From Pseudo-nitzschia pungens (lineage: Eukaryota > Bacillariophyta > Bacillariophyceae > Bacillariales > Bacillariaceae): 64,000 bases of DNA. Both the position numbers and the translations under genes were made by a program. This document shows, piece after piece, positions 1 to 11,106 of this stretch (the stretch's first letter is position 1; each line of letters starts with the position of its first letter). The notes beneath the pieces were generated by a model. It saw only the letters and a list, made by a program, of their open reading frames with translations, was not told the DNA's origin and did no database searches. The stretch spans positions 1,674,001-1,738,000 of the forward strand of contig CM074759.1 of the NCBI GenBank assembly GCA_037355855.1. Reading direction: 5' to 3'.

Positions 1-1
1 G

Positions 2-807
2 GCTTTGGTTGATTTGACGCATGAATCCAATCCGGTCGTAGTAGAACAAGTCGAAGTCACCCCGGGACAGCCAGGGCAGAGCAAGTTCCAAATACAAACT
101 CGAAAGCTAGTGGAGTACTTGCGAGATCGTATTGTGCATCAAGTAAGTCGAGTCTTGGAAAATACCAACAACTGTACCAGTAACCCTCGTTCCTGACCTT
201 TTCTTTTCTTCTCTTTGCTCAATTCTGTCCGATAAGATCGTTCGAGATACACACGGTGAGGTAGCTGCTCGAGTCTGTTCTATTCTAAGGTCGAATGGAT
301 ACATGGAGTCGGATCAGGTATGTGAATTTACAACGCTGGTTTTCTTTTTTTGGAGAAATTAATCATTGAAGAATGAAACCTAATCAGTGTTGAAACCCCC
401 TTTTTCACATGTAGGTTGCTGCAGCATCCATGAATCCAGCGAAGGATACCCTTGAGGTGCTCTATCGTTTATATAGAGACAATTACATTGATCTCTTCAA
501 TATTAATCAGGGTAAGCAGCACAACGTTTCCAGTATGATTTATTTATGGGGTTATTCTCGACACAGATGCACTCGCACCGCAGCCGACAATGTTTGCCAA
601 GCTTTGTGCAACATCAGATTGAGGCGACAACACGAAGTCGAGGTTGGCAGTAATTGGATTGAACGGGAAAAAGAGGCTGATGCGACGGATGAAAACGATA
701 ACGAAACAGATAAGTTGATGAAAGCTAGATTTTGGCAAGGGCTAGAAAGATTGGATAATGCAGCGATCCAACTTGACGAAACTTTGATAATTTTGAAAGA
801 TTACTAG
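2..807 (+). CDS. POLR3C: RNA polymerase III subunit RPC3 (POLR3C/Rpc82), 3' end only
   Basis: This is the C-terminal part of the RPC3 subunit of RNA polymerase III, which works in the RPC3-RPC6-RPC7 initiation subcomplex in the nucleus. Three exons fit: up to 142, 237-317 and 415-807, with GTAAGT and GTATGT donors. The read-through contains the winged-helix style segment MNPAKDTLEVLYRLYRDNY, then a YLWG motif. It ends with the arginine-rich and coiled-coil tail (NIRLRRQHEVE and DNAAIQLDETLIILKDY) typical of the RPC3 C-terminus. The 5' end lies outside the window. It runs tail to tail with the next gene, 94 bp away. Family assignment rests on motif order seen by eye. Confidence 0.75.
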
Positions 808-901
808 AGATCGAAATCAGCAATATTCTGTATGTCACACTTATGGTTAGGATCCAAGTCAAACCCCTGCTTCAAAATTTACCGGTAGCTATAGTATTGT
901 C

Positions 902-3900
902 TTAAGGTGGCCACTGCCAGACACTTTTGTTGTTCTTGGTATTGAAAAAATACCACCGTTTTTGACTCTTCGACCAAACGCACATCCAACCGGGCGGTAG
1001 ATTTACCTTTGGTTTGACATCCGGTGTTTGCAAATCGAGACTTCCTTCTTGTATCATTGAAGGACGCCTAGCTTGGTGCACTGGCTTTGCCGGAGGTGGG
1101 GGTGCTTTTGTGGGTGGGGGAGGTTTTGGCGAACCGGACGTCGCTTGATTTGGAGGGGGTGGCGGGCGCTTTAGGTTCGAAGTCCCAGACGGAGGTGGTG
1201 GAGGAGGTGGCCTTGGATGTTTCTTTGGTCCTTTAGGTGGCGGAGGCGGTGGGGTAGCTGAAGGTTGCCGTCTAGGAGGAGGCGGTGGTGGATGAGGCGG
1301 AGCGGTAGGTTGTTTTTCGTCTTTTGTCCTCTCACTCTTAGCGCGTGAATGGGGTGAACCCTTTTGCAAATGCGTCGTGCCTATCGATTTCGTCTCGATA
1401 ACTTTTCCCGATACCTTCTCTGAAGAGATCTTTTGTTTTTTTGTTGGAGGTTTTTCATCTTCACCTTCCTCCGTTCTTGGACTAGACTTCCGAGGACTAC
1501 ATCTTGAGATCGGCTTTCCCGCAAACACAGCTTCCCCTTCTCCTTCTGATTCAGAAAATGTATCATGCGGAGGAGAAGTTTGAGGGGTCAACGGTGCTCC
1601 AGGAAAGTCTTCTCCAACACCTTTCGTCGGCCGTTGGTTCAGATACTCTTCAGGAATCAAGGAGTCTGCTCGTTTGTCTTTGTATGCTGAAAGGAGTGAG
1701 AAATAAATGCAACAATGAGAAAATTAAAAACAGTTGACGAGCCATCCTTTTTCAAAATGAGGGTTTTTTTCTTATCTTACGATTTCCGAAATTCACAAAT
1801 AATCTTGACCGTATTCGGTTTTGAACCGAGTCAACGAATGTTCCAGTCCTTTCATCAAAGAATGCAATTGGCATCGCATCGTCATCCACGGACCAAATTG
1901 GAGCACCATTTTGTGAAGTGGTAGCTGATACTCCGGTTGCATCATTCGCACCATAACCCACAACTGGTGCGCGTGACCACAAAAGTCGTTCTCTGTAATC
2001 TCCCATCTTAGATGTAGTAGTTGCATTCAATTCGGATACACCAACTCCTGCAAACGAGAGCAAAGATTCTTTTGATTTGTCCTTTTTCGCTCCACAGTAC
2101 TGGACATTACTGCCGTCATTGTTTACACCTTCCACATGCAACCCTCGTATTGAAACTCCAGACCCACCAAAAATCCACCTCCTTCTTGACTCATAGTATG
2201 CCATGAGACAGTTACTTGGTAAATCACCAAGGGCATCCATAGCATTCTGACTCACTTTCTTTACTTTGGAGGCAATCTCATCGTCTTTCTTCATTGAAGC
2301 AGTAGTAGCTGTCGACGGAATTCTCCAAGGGGCGGGCATTTGGCGCAATGCAGCAAGATAGCTTTCAACTGGGCATCTAGGATCATATTGTCCATATTTA
2401 AGCGTTGGTATCATATTTTTGGGATTCTCTGATGAGATATTTCCGGTACGATTCGGTATGTCGAAAGTGGACACTCCTCGTCGTCTAAGTTCTGCCTCTT
2501 GACGTTCTAGTCTTTCATTGGTGATTTTGGCCATTTGTTCCGCATTGCGAATTTTTTGAACACAAATTTTAGAAAAACACTGAGAAGCTAGTGCGCCTTC
2601 ATTGGAATCTGTGTTCAAGAGTGAGTGCGCACTAGAAGGCAAAACACTTCGTAGGCTTCGTTTCAGTGCGTGTTGATAGTAAGGAGGTAATCGAAATAGG
2701 TAAGCCCTGAATTCGTTTCTCCAATTTTCATCCAGATGCACCGTTCGAGAGACTGCTGCAGCCTGCTTTTGCATTAATCCAACCGGCACGGATTCCTTAT
2801 TATTCTCATTCATCGCAACAGCTTTTTTCAGAACACGATGTTCGACTTCTGCAGCTCGGATAAGCAATGGGAGCAATACATGAGGTTCTGGTGGCAGGAG
2901 GGTGAGCGTTGAGAAGTGACCAACTGAAGAAGAAGAACTTGAGTTTTGTACTCGTAATGGGATATGCAGGATCCCGATCGACAAGAAATTGCCCTCCCCG
3001 TCACTCAAAGTGGGCCGTCCAGCTCCGGCTACGAGTACCGGGCAGTATTCTATATTATGAGGATGGGCTGGCGCTTGCGCTCCTTTCCCTTCCACTGAAA
3101 TCCATTCACAAATGTAGACATCTCGCTTCAAGAACCGAGATTGATAATTTGCAACATTTCCAGACGCTGCAATAAACTTCAGATTCGCCAAGACGAGCTG
3201 ATCAAGTCGCGCCAAGGCTTTCATCACCGATGATGGCTCAAAGCTTTTGGATCCGAGTCGTGACGGGAATCTTGAAAACAATAAGCATGGCTGAGCCGAC
3301 CGTGGCGGTAACGTATCCAACTTTTTGGAAGGGAAAAAGGATTCCGGAATGCACCAAACTGGTGGTTGAAACATAGGAACATCGTCTCCAAAAGAAATTC
3401 CAGATGAAGGCGCAGACGACATTGGTGTATCACCACAGGTTATCGGGACATAATAAATCCCTGCTCTGTGTTTAGTCCCTGCCTTCCCTGTATTTATGTC
3501 AGGTTCCAGTGCTTGAAACGTAACCACTGGCCCACCGTTCACAAACGTACCACCGTCGAACCTCTTGAAAGTATACTGTTTCTGTTGTTCCTGGGTATGG
3601 GGTAATATCGAGACAGGATCCGGAATTGGCAATTGTCGCGGAAGTTTTGGTGCTATGAGACTCACTAATGTATCAGAAAGATTAGAAAGTGAACCACTTC
3701 CTGATGAAGATGACCGTAGCATCATGTGACTTCCACCTGTCACTTCGCAGAGCGCTCGCAAGTGGGGATGCAAAAATTGCGAAGTTGTGGTAGCTTCTCT
3801 ACCTCCCACTCCCAAGCAAAAGATGCGCTGGTCCCAACGGAAAGGCTCCTGGTAAAATTCACGAAGCAATGTCGACGAATTGACTTTAAGAGTTCCCCCA

Positions 3901-4685
3901 CCCTCTGATGGCGGCGTTCGTAAACATGCACCATCAGTAATCATTATCAAGCACGCAGGTTGTAATGCGTGCGTTGAAGCTCCTCCTATCGTTGGATTCA
4001 AGATCGCCGAAGACGGTAATCGCCCCATTCCAAAGTTTTCGGTAGCCTTAAATTTGAGACGATACCTTGATATCATTTGTAGGCCTGCTGACAGAGCTGC
4101 GTTCAACCCCATTGCCCCTCCCCCATCTTCTGGAAACTTCTTTGGTCTGTTGGATGCAGCTGATGATGCCGGTGTCCATTCTGTTGCTTTTAATCGCTTC
4201 AATTCTCTTTGAAAGCTATCAATACCATACTGGTTTTGTTGTTGGAAAGGTGACACTACTGGCTGATCGACCGAGTTCCCACTGTTGTTGCCGGAACCAT
4301 GAGTGTTCTCTCCCGCCATTAGATTGCTTCCCGCATAATGATCTGCCCCGAACCCCACCAACAATCTGCCCCCCGCTCCACATATCGCTGTACCAGGCTT
4401 CGAGTGGTGTTGTGGTGCCGTCGATAAGAGCAAGTACTCATCCTTCTGGGTAAATCCCAAACCAATGTTGCGGAAGGATTCCTGGAGTTTGGGAGGCAGT
4501 TGTTGCAAATGTGAATTGTGTTCATTTACCCGCTTTTTCAAACGACGCGCAATCTCCTCCACAGCCATTTTTGCGAGATCCAATCGCGTCATGCTGCTCC
4601 CATTGCTGCTACCGCAATCGCTTGTGCTGTCGACAAGAGGCTTCCCCATTGACGGGGAAGTATCGATGACGAAGACAACAATCAT
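902..4685 (-). CDS. INTS6: Integrator complex subunit 6-like protein with polyproline and WW tail
   Basis: Two exons (4685-1781 and 1686-902) give about 1,229 residues; the intron has a GTAAGA donor and TTTCAG acceptor. The ATG at 4685 is chosen because it places MIVVFVIDTSPSMG at the very N-terminus, as in INTS6, whose von Willebrand A domain begins the protein. DTSPS is the MIDAS metal-binding motif and LIMITDG the later core strand. Integrator is a nuclear complex that cleaves nascent snRNA and mRNA transcripts and attenuates RNA polymerase II. Unusual features are long Ser/Gly-rich insertions and a C-terminal extension. The extension has basic patches, several runs of 5-8 prolines (1070-1300) and a terminal WW-like domain (PPGWMCVW ... 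WYFFN ... WQWPP). INTS6 identity is likely; a generic vWA protein is the alternative. Confidence 0.7.
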
Positions 4686-5420
4686 GATCGTAAGACTTTT
4701 CACCAAGCACTTTGGTGCTTTACCCACTCGGAACAAAAAAGCCCAGAGACCCCCTCCCCTCTTGCAATTCTATCTAGCTATAAAAGATTGACAATGTATT
4801 CCAAAAGAAGCAGCAAGAATGAAACTTGTTAGGCGTCGGATCTGCATGGCATCCTATACTGGTACTCTTGCAGTCCATCTGACAGGTGGTAATCCCGATT
4901 GACAACCAAGTGATCTAAAAAATGAAAAGTGGGAAGCGGACGGAGCAAAAAAGTGCGAAGTAATTTTTTACGATTTTTCCGTCCATCGTTGTTCATGCAA
5001 GCAAATCAATGTTTTCCACAATTCGGTTGATGAGGCACGAATCAATTCACGTTGAACAACTCGTGATTGAATTTTGAAACAACGTACTGTGCACCATCGG
5101 CGAACAACAAACCTTAACCTTACCGTACAACTCTCCAATAACCGCTGGACAGTGATCATACGGTACCGTAACTTACCACTGCTTCTAGAAAGATTAGATA
5201 CGGCTTGCTGGGTCGAATCGGAAATCGGAATCCATCAAGTAAGAGTAATCATATTAGCAAGTACGTGTATGCGACTACTCCATCCATGAAAAACATTACT
5301 CCTACTTCGAAAGTAGTTATGATAGGCTCCAGAGTTTCAGAAAGATCAAGTTGAAAGCGAACTATTGAATACAAAGTGATGTAATTTGCAATGAGTCGAA
5401 TAGTGTATTCGGCTTCATCT
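4686..5420. other. Intergenic region
   Basis: About 735 bp between two minus-strand genes. It holds the 5' region of the INTS6-like gene and the 3' region of the next gene. Only short shadow ORFs are present and no RNA gene was recognised. Confidence 0.5.
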
Positions 5421-6542
5421 TCATTTGGTGGTTTTCGATCCGTTCAAAAACTGCTTTAGCTCATCGATGTTCTCGAACGAGCAATCGTAAATGTCCCAAT
5501 TTAGTCCTTTGAAAACGATGCGACACGACACGAGATCGGTGCCTACAATTTCCAAGTGGCCATCACAAACCGTTGCAATATCTTTCCCCTCGTTCCAATG
5601 CGGAATAGCACAATCTAGTGTCCACCCTTTGGAAATCAAACCATGACCCCCTTCAATGCTCAGATACGAGCGTGCAGTTGCGAGATCTCCGCTGGCAACA
5701 GCTTCATCTACAAGATCAACTAGACTTGTTGCCTCGAAAGAACGTTCCTTACCAGAAAACGTTCGACTCATGGCGTAGTTGAAATGGTCTCCTACTAGGA
5801 CAAATACTCCATCTTGTTTTTGACACACCGATCCTTCCTCCTCCGCGGTCGATGATTTGCGTTTCTCTGACGGAGATACTCTCAGCGCCAACCGTGGCTC
5901 TGGCATTCCATTTTTCCTTCGATCCCATTGCTCGAAATAGTAGTGTTGCCCGTTCTCATCCGTGGCATAGCCAAATTCTTTCCACGAAGAAAGATCATCA
6001 TTCGTTTCGATCCACCATTTGTTTGGACGTGGTCGCGAAATACCGACAAAATTCCAGTCGATAAAATGGTGACGTGTGGCAACGGGTCTTTCTTTTTCGT
6101 GATTCAAAACCGTAAAGCCCGCAAAAATATGCTGTCTGGCATAGAGTCGAAGCTCGCGAGGACTCATGTCGTCCAAAGAAGTGGCCGTGGATCCCCTAAG
6201 AACTTCCTCCCTAGATCTAGGTACCCGAAAATCGATGAAAAGATTGTTCGTTTGAACATTATAAACTCGTTCCTCCTTGTCGGAAGAATGTTTCCAACCA
6301 CCGCTGAACAAGGGCCGGTTCCAAGCTCCGGCAACAAGAAGTTTCGGACTTTTGAGCTGTGGTTTGAACACGGAGTGTGTGTCGCCTTTCAGAAGATGAT
6401 AATGTGGAAGATCTGTCTCGAGGAAGGGAAATCCACGTTCTGCCGTGTACAATTTCTCGGCTTTGCCACCACCTGTCAGCACATAGCCTTGTTTCTTCGT
6501 CCATCCAAGGTGTGCTTCTTCGATATCATCTGGGGTTGTCAT
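5421..6542 (-). CDS. Conserved protein, tentatively HRI1-like (lipocalin-type fold)
   Basis: A single exon of 373 residues from the ATG at 6542; the two codons upstream start from TTG, not ATG. The protein has the pattern VYNVQTNNLFIDFRVP, then a FAGFTV segment, then HHFIDW. Later come DGVFVLVGDHFNYAMSR and a C-terminal FKGLNWDIYDCS. This order resembles the HRI1 family and related bacterial proteins of unknown function, including the closing 'GLNW' strand of HRI1. There is no signal peptide or membrane segment. Function is unknown in the family, so none is assigned. A structure-based search would be the best test. Confidence 0.6.
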   Translation of the reverse strand: MTTPDDIEEAHLGWTKKQGYVLTGGGKAEKLYTAERGFPFLETDLPHYHLLKGDTHSVFKPQLKSPKLLVAGAWNRPLFSGGWKHSSDKEERVYNVQTNNLFIDFRVPRSREEVLRGSTATSLDDMSPRELRLYARQHIFAGFTVLNHEKERPVATRHHFIDWNFVGISRPRPNKWWIETNDDLSSWKEFGYATDENGQHYYFEQWDRRKNGMPEPRLALRVSPSEKRKSSTAEEEGSVCQKQDGVFVLVGDHFNYAMSRTFSGKERSFEATSLVDLVDEAVASGDLATARSYLSIEGGHGLISKGWTLDCAIPHWNEGKDIATVCDGHLEIVGTDLVSCRIVFKGLNWDIYDCSFENIDELKQFLNGSKTTK

Positions 6543-7254
6543 TTCCAAGCTCCTGTAATGTGCTTTTTCTCTCCGCGCTGCCCTTCATTTTTGGATGCGA
6601 ATCACTTGAGATTCAGATGTTCCGCATGCGAGTAAGGCTACTCGTACTCGTAGTAATCTTACGAACGACTAAACGCCATCGTTCCTCGTTGTTCATCGTT
6701 CTCTTTTGTGACACGAGTGAGATTAGTCTTACGTAGTCAAAAAGTAAGGTTACTGTAGTTACGGGAGGTAACTTACGTACGTGTCGTAGAAGTAGACCAT
6801 GATCTAAAAATCCTTCGAAATGTTGATTTGAAGATTTTTGATTTTCGACCTCCCTCCGTTGATAAATCCATGAGAATTCGTCTCTCAGAAAGTTTTGATT
6901 GAGCGCTACGATACGAAAGTGATGAGGCGACAGATTTTACTGTTCTACTGTAGTTCGTATTCCACAAGGAGACGGGTTGATCGATACTAATCAAAATGGC
7001 CTCTACCATTAGACACTCAGATGACCATCAAGAAAAAGATCCGTATTTAAAATAATAAAATATCTCCTGCATGTTAGGGTTCTGAAGCAAAATGGAATGC
7101 CTTTTAATGCGAATGTTGTTGTTGCGCTACAGTATTGTTGTTTGCCGTTTGCATTTTTCATTATTGTTGAAATTGAAGTTTCGAGACCCTGTAGGTTAAA
7201 TGTTTCAAGTCTTATTTGTTAAATACGTTTCGCCCCAACAAAACATATCTGACT
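6543..7254. other. Intergenic region with a repeated AGTAAGGTTAC box
   Basis: About 710 bp without a supported gene. It carries many TAC/GTA-rich words and one copy of AGTAAGGTTAC at 6743-6753, a word also found in two other intergenic regions here. A 78-codon minus-strand ORF (6773-7009) has no recognisable features. Confidence 0.4.
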
Positions 7255-8392
7255 CTAGTCGTAATGCTTTCTGCGATACTTGAAATACTCCCGCTTTGCA
7301 TTCACGCTGACCAGTCTCTTCTCCGGTAATATGCATGCTGTTAATCTTCCACCGTAAACACAACCCGTATCTAAACCTATGGCGTGCTCATATTGCTGAA
7401 GGCCTCTATCTGCGTCGTGACCGAATAATACTGTCTGAGGACCATCCCATAGTCTCGCCCACGGCCAGTTGTTGAAGAATTTTGACGTCACAGTACCATC
7501 CGGAAGGATGCTTCTCATGTTCATCATCAAGCGCGGATTTTGCTTCGCTAGGCGGATCCCAGAAACAAAACCAGCGTGAACAAATAAGGCACCCAAATCC
7601 TGGCTTGATATGAACCAAGGTAGACTATACATCCATTTCATGTCTGCCTTGGTCAGGCAATTTGCGATGTGATAATGTTCCGAGCCAACTACGGGTGGAT
7701 CAACACCCGACATTATTGCCTGATGCCATCGTACGACTTCAAAATCATGATTGCCGCGAACTCCAATTGCTCCTATTTCGCGAGCCATCTGCACAACAGC
7801 CATGCTGTCCGGTCCTTTGCTCACCAAATCACCTAGGAAACACAACAACATCACCGGGGCGATAGTCACATTCTCGAAGAAGGTCCTGGAGTTCATCGAT
7901 GCATCCGTGAACGTCACCGATGGCTATTACCCGAGGATGTCGCTGCTTTGCTTTTTCTGTGACAGCTTCTACCATCCTCAACCCCAGTTTTCCCTGGTAC
8001 GGTGATTGCAAAACGTTACCCGATGCATAGTTCCAAAAGACTCCATCGTTACCTCCTCCAAGAAAAATGTCATCATTGGAATAGACAGGGCTGCCTGGCA
8101 TGCCAAAAGGAACATCTTTCTCATCGCTTTGAAATCCTTGCACTTCGAAGTTCAAGTCATTCAGCAATGAGTCAATTGTTGATTCAAGATTTGGTTTCGC
8201 TTCGGGTTGTTGCGATGATCCGTTGGGGTTCGCTGATTTTGCCGTGGAAGATTTAACGACCACACTGTTGTCATCCAAGGGGCCGTCTCCGTCATCGTCA
8301 TCAAACAGAAATTCTTCTACGATTCGATTTCGGAATTCTTCGGACCACGCCTTTTTCTTCTTTGGCGGCAGGCGGCCATGGCGACTTGCATT
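7255..8392 (-). CDS. ApaH-like (PPP-family) phosphatase with an apparent +1 frameshift
   Basis: The metallophosphatase signature is complete and in order: VIAIGDVHG (motif I), FLGDLVSKGPDS (motif II), VRGNHDFE (motif III), LFVHAGF and LFGHDADRG (metal-binding histidines), then LDTGCVYGG. This matches eukaryotic ApaH-like phosphatases, which hydrolyse dinucleoside polyphosphates or, in trypanosomes, remove mRNA caps. Motif I lies in one frame and motifs II onward in another. One extra base near 7829-7840, in TTTCCTAGGTGA, breaks the frame and brings an immediate stop. About 115 acidic and polar residues precede motif I. The N-terminal frame is open up to 8392 but has no clear ATG. Whether this is assembly error, a pseudogene or recoding cannot be decided from one sequence. 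Confidence 0.75.
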
Positions 8393-8607
8393 TCACCATC
8401 ATCCATTGCTTGTGCCAGAGAAGAGTTTATCTCATTGCATTTCTTCTTCACCTCCGCAAAGCTCATGGATTCGTTGTTTTTTATCGTGAGAACGAACTCA
8501 GCTGAAATTTTGGTCGTGCCATCTTCGAGGTCGGCGAGCTTCAACTCGGAAAATTCTACGTCAAATGCTGTACACTCCGACGACATCAAGATACCTCTCG
8601 CTAGCAC
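8317..8607 (-). CDS. Uncharacterised reading frame between phosphatase and upstream ORF
   Basis: An open frame encodes MSSECTAFDVEFSELKLAD and a lysine/arginine-rich end, starting at an ATG at 8586. It could be an independent small gene. It could also be an exon spliced in phase 0 to the upstream ORF, using donor GTAAAC near 8725 and acceptor GGAACAG at 8608. Its 3' end overlaps the start of the phosphatase frame in another register. A single base change in the run near 8350-8360 would fuse the two. No family was recognised. Confidence 0.35.
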   Translation of the reverse strand: MLARGILMSSECTAFDVEFSELKLADLEDGTTKISAEFVLTIKNNESMSFAEVKKKCNEINSSLAQAMDDGEMQVAMAACRQRRKRRGPKNSEIES

Positions 8608-8693
8608 CTGTTCCAACACCGACTTTCGCCGATTTGCTATCTCCGCTCGATTCCTCGAGCTCTTCTTTCGATACACCGATCGAAAAGACCAAC

Positions 8694-9789
8694 TCACCAC
8701 TGAGTTGGGCTTCCGAAGTTTACGGACAGGGGTTGTTTTTTTGGGTCCTCAAACGTTGACGCCCTGCTGAAAGCTTCTTTCATAGAACCGACCAATCGAT
8801 TTCTCAGTGCCTCCTTCATCGTGCTCTCGGTTGTGTTCGAGGACAGACTCTCTCCTATTTTCGTCGAGTTTTCGGTTCCTGCTTTGGGATCCGCCTCGGT
8901 TTCTGGTGTCGTTTCTTCCACAAAAATGTCGCCGTTTCTGTTCACAAAGGACCTCAGGTCTTTGGGACAAACATTCCACTTCAGAGTTGAATTGACAAAG
9001 AATTCACAGAACAATCCATGCTCTGTTTCCGACAACTTGTTGACGCTCGGGCCGTAATGCATGGGCCCAAAGTCCCGGGAGTTTGTGGTTATCACTTCTT
9101 TCCAATCCACCGCCCTGTCGTGCTTGTAGTACAATTCGACACTGCGTTGCGGAGGATCCGCGTTGATCGGAACGCCTCCGACCAACATTTCCATTCCCCT
9201 GCGTTGCAGTTTCCGCTTTCGGGGGGGTGAGTTGGGTTGGTTGCGATTGGTGGTGGTGGTGGTGGTTTCGGTGGTGGCAAACCGTTTCGATCGGGCGCCG
9301 TTGCGTCGTATTTTGATTTTGTTGAGCGACGACGTGAGTTGATCGGATTGTTCCGCCGAAAAGGGGAGTTCTTCGTCGTCGCGTTGCTCGGAGGGATCCT
9401 CGTCGGCATTCTGGTCGTCGTCGCTCATGGACTGGACGGACCTGTAAAACAAGTCGCTCACCGGCAAGACACCATCCAGGGCCGGGGTCGACGAAGGAAC
9501 CGGTGCTGTCTCCGTTGCTCGCGGAGGATTCGAACGATGCCGATTTTGTGGTGGACATGTCGGATGGAAACAAATCGGCAATCGATGGCAGCATGTCTTT
9601 CGCATCGTTCTCCGGGGGCGCGGATGTTTCCGTTTTGGTTGCTAGACTTTGCACGCCCCAGCCCCCTTGTTTCGTTTTCTGTTTGCCGCTTGGCAGATAA
9701 CTCCGACGGCGAGGATGACGGCGCTCCTCCCAAAAAGTCTTCCCAAGATGACAAGCCTTGGGATACCGTGTCGTCTCCCGTTGGTCCAT
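8694..9789 (-). CDS. Acidic, low-complexity protein of unknown function with shifted frames
   Basis: The main open frame (9605-8694) encodes a Ser/Asp/Glu-rich N-terminal region, a poly-threonine tract and a basic RKRKLQRRG patch. A more ordered segment follows (SVELYYKHDRAVDWKEVITT ... FCEFFVNSTLKWNVCPKDLR). Protein-like sequence continues upstream in two other frames: ENDAKDMLPSIADLFPSD near 9530-9610, and LSSWEDFLGGAPSSSPSE near 9700-9754. No good introns explain the switches: the only strong donor/acceptor pair is 20 bp apart. So the ends are uncertain and the frame seems broken at least twice. No domain was recognised. Confidence 0.45.
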
Positions 9790-9955
9790 CGTTTGAGCTC
9801 CTGATCTCTTGATTTGAAATTGATCGGTGGTGGGAGCAGAGACGAAACGGGGACGGCGCTGTCTTTTATTATGCCATCCGAGCCCTTTCTCTTGTTTCTG
9901 TTATTGTTTCCGGCTGTTTCTGTTCCCTCGGTTGAATCTCGACGTCCCGGACCGG

Positions 9956-10282
9956 CTATTTTGTGGCCGCGTCGGATTGTCGTCGGACAGCATCGTTGCC
10001 TTTTCCGTTCGGAATTATCGCAAACAAATCCTGGACACCCTCTCCGAGATTGTTTTCCTCGCGAGAGTCGCCGTCGCCGTCGTCGCCGTTTGCGTTGCCA
10101 AACGATGATTTCTTTTGGGATCCGGAAAAATACAAGGCGGACGACGGCCTCCGAAGGATGGAAGAGCTCCCGAAGGCATTGCTCATCGTTACCGCATTCG
10201 ACGTGGCTAGCACGAGGAGAATGGCAGACGCGGTGCGGACCGTGACTGTCCTGCTTCGCTCATTCGGACAAGAGGTGCTCAT
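9956..10282 (-). CDS. Small secretory or plastid-targeted protein
   Basis: A 108-residue frame begins at the ATG at 10282. It has a short basic start, a hydrophobic core (ASAILLVLATSNAVTM) and then SNAFGSSSILRRP. An alanine-phenylalanine pair at the predicted signal-peptide cleavage point, followed by a Ser/Arg-rich stretch, is the diatom bipartite plastid-import pattern. The remainder is hydrophilic, with GDDGDGDSREE. The mature part matches nothing I recognise. It may be the first exon of a longer gene, but no convincing donor was found before the stop. Confidence 0.45.
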   Translation of the reverse strand: MSTSCPNERSRTVTVRTASAILLVLATSNAVTMSNAFGSSSILRRPSSALYFSGSQKKSSFGNANGDDGDGDSREENNLGEGVQDLFAIIPNGKGNDAVRRQSDAATK

Positions 10283-11106
10283 TGTATCGCGCCGTCGCTT
10301 TTTGGAGCCACGACCTTCGTGGCCTCCGCGTGAAGCGCAAGGCTCCGAGAGATAATCTGGCATCGCTCGAGTGGGAACAAAGGCACTGCCTGCTTGTACT
10401 CGCTGGAACGGTGGAATGCGCAAGATACCTTGGGTCGGAACAATTCATTCGAAATCTCGGACCAGAATGGTGTGGATCGCAATACTGTATGGATCGGTAC
10501 AGTAACTTACTGCGTGTTGTGCTTTCCTCGGCTGGAGCTCGTCTTCCGCGGGCGTGGTCGACGAGTGCGATGAAAGATACTCTTGGTAATCTTACGTGCA
10601 GTAGTATCGTAGGTACAAAGATCGAACGCACCCCTTCTGCTCCACGGATACAGTGTTAACTTACTTATGACGACACTTCGTTTCCTGTTTTGATGATGTG
10701 GGAGGTGTTTTGGTGAACTGGTGGCGCAGAATTAGAATTTCTAGGTGAAATCGTGCGAATTGGTGTTTCACGCACGTGGGAAGGATACGAATATCGAACG
10801 AGTCGAGTCAGTCGGGAGCGGGACTCAACCCGGAAATCATTGACTCCTTCGACCAACACCTTTGTTGCGAGAGGGAAGGAAGGGATCAACCAGAGAGTTC
10901 TCTCCAGGGTGATTTCCAAACAGGATCCAAGGTCAATGATACCGTACAGCGAAAAAAAAAGGAGTGGGAATCAATCAACGAGGAAACGGTAACAGACACA
11001 CAAAAGGTGCAAGGGATGGATCAAGCCACCAACAAACAAGATTCGAAATAACAATACGGTACCACAACTGAGAACCTCTTTCTTTGACACCTCACTACAA
11101 ACAACA
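10283..11106. other. Divergent intergenic region
   Basis: About 820 bp between the small minus-strand gene and PTPA on the plus strand. It should hold both promoters. No gene, RNA or strong repeat was recognised; overlapping short ORFs look like chance. Confidence 0.4.

Noticed and set aside
6773..7009. 78-codon minus-strand ORF
   Set aside because: No recognisable features and surrounded by TAC/GTA-rich intergenic sequence.
9450..9469. GTGAGC...TTTTACAG as an intron joining two frames
   Set aside because: Donor and acceptor would be only 20 bp apart, too short for any intron in this window.
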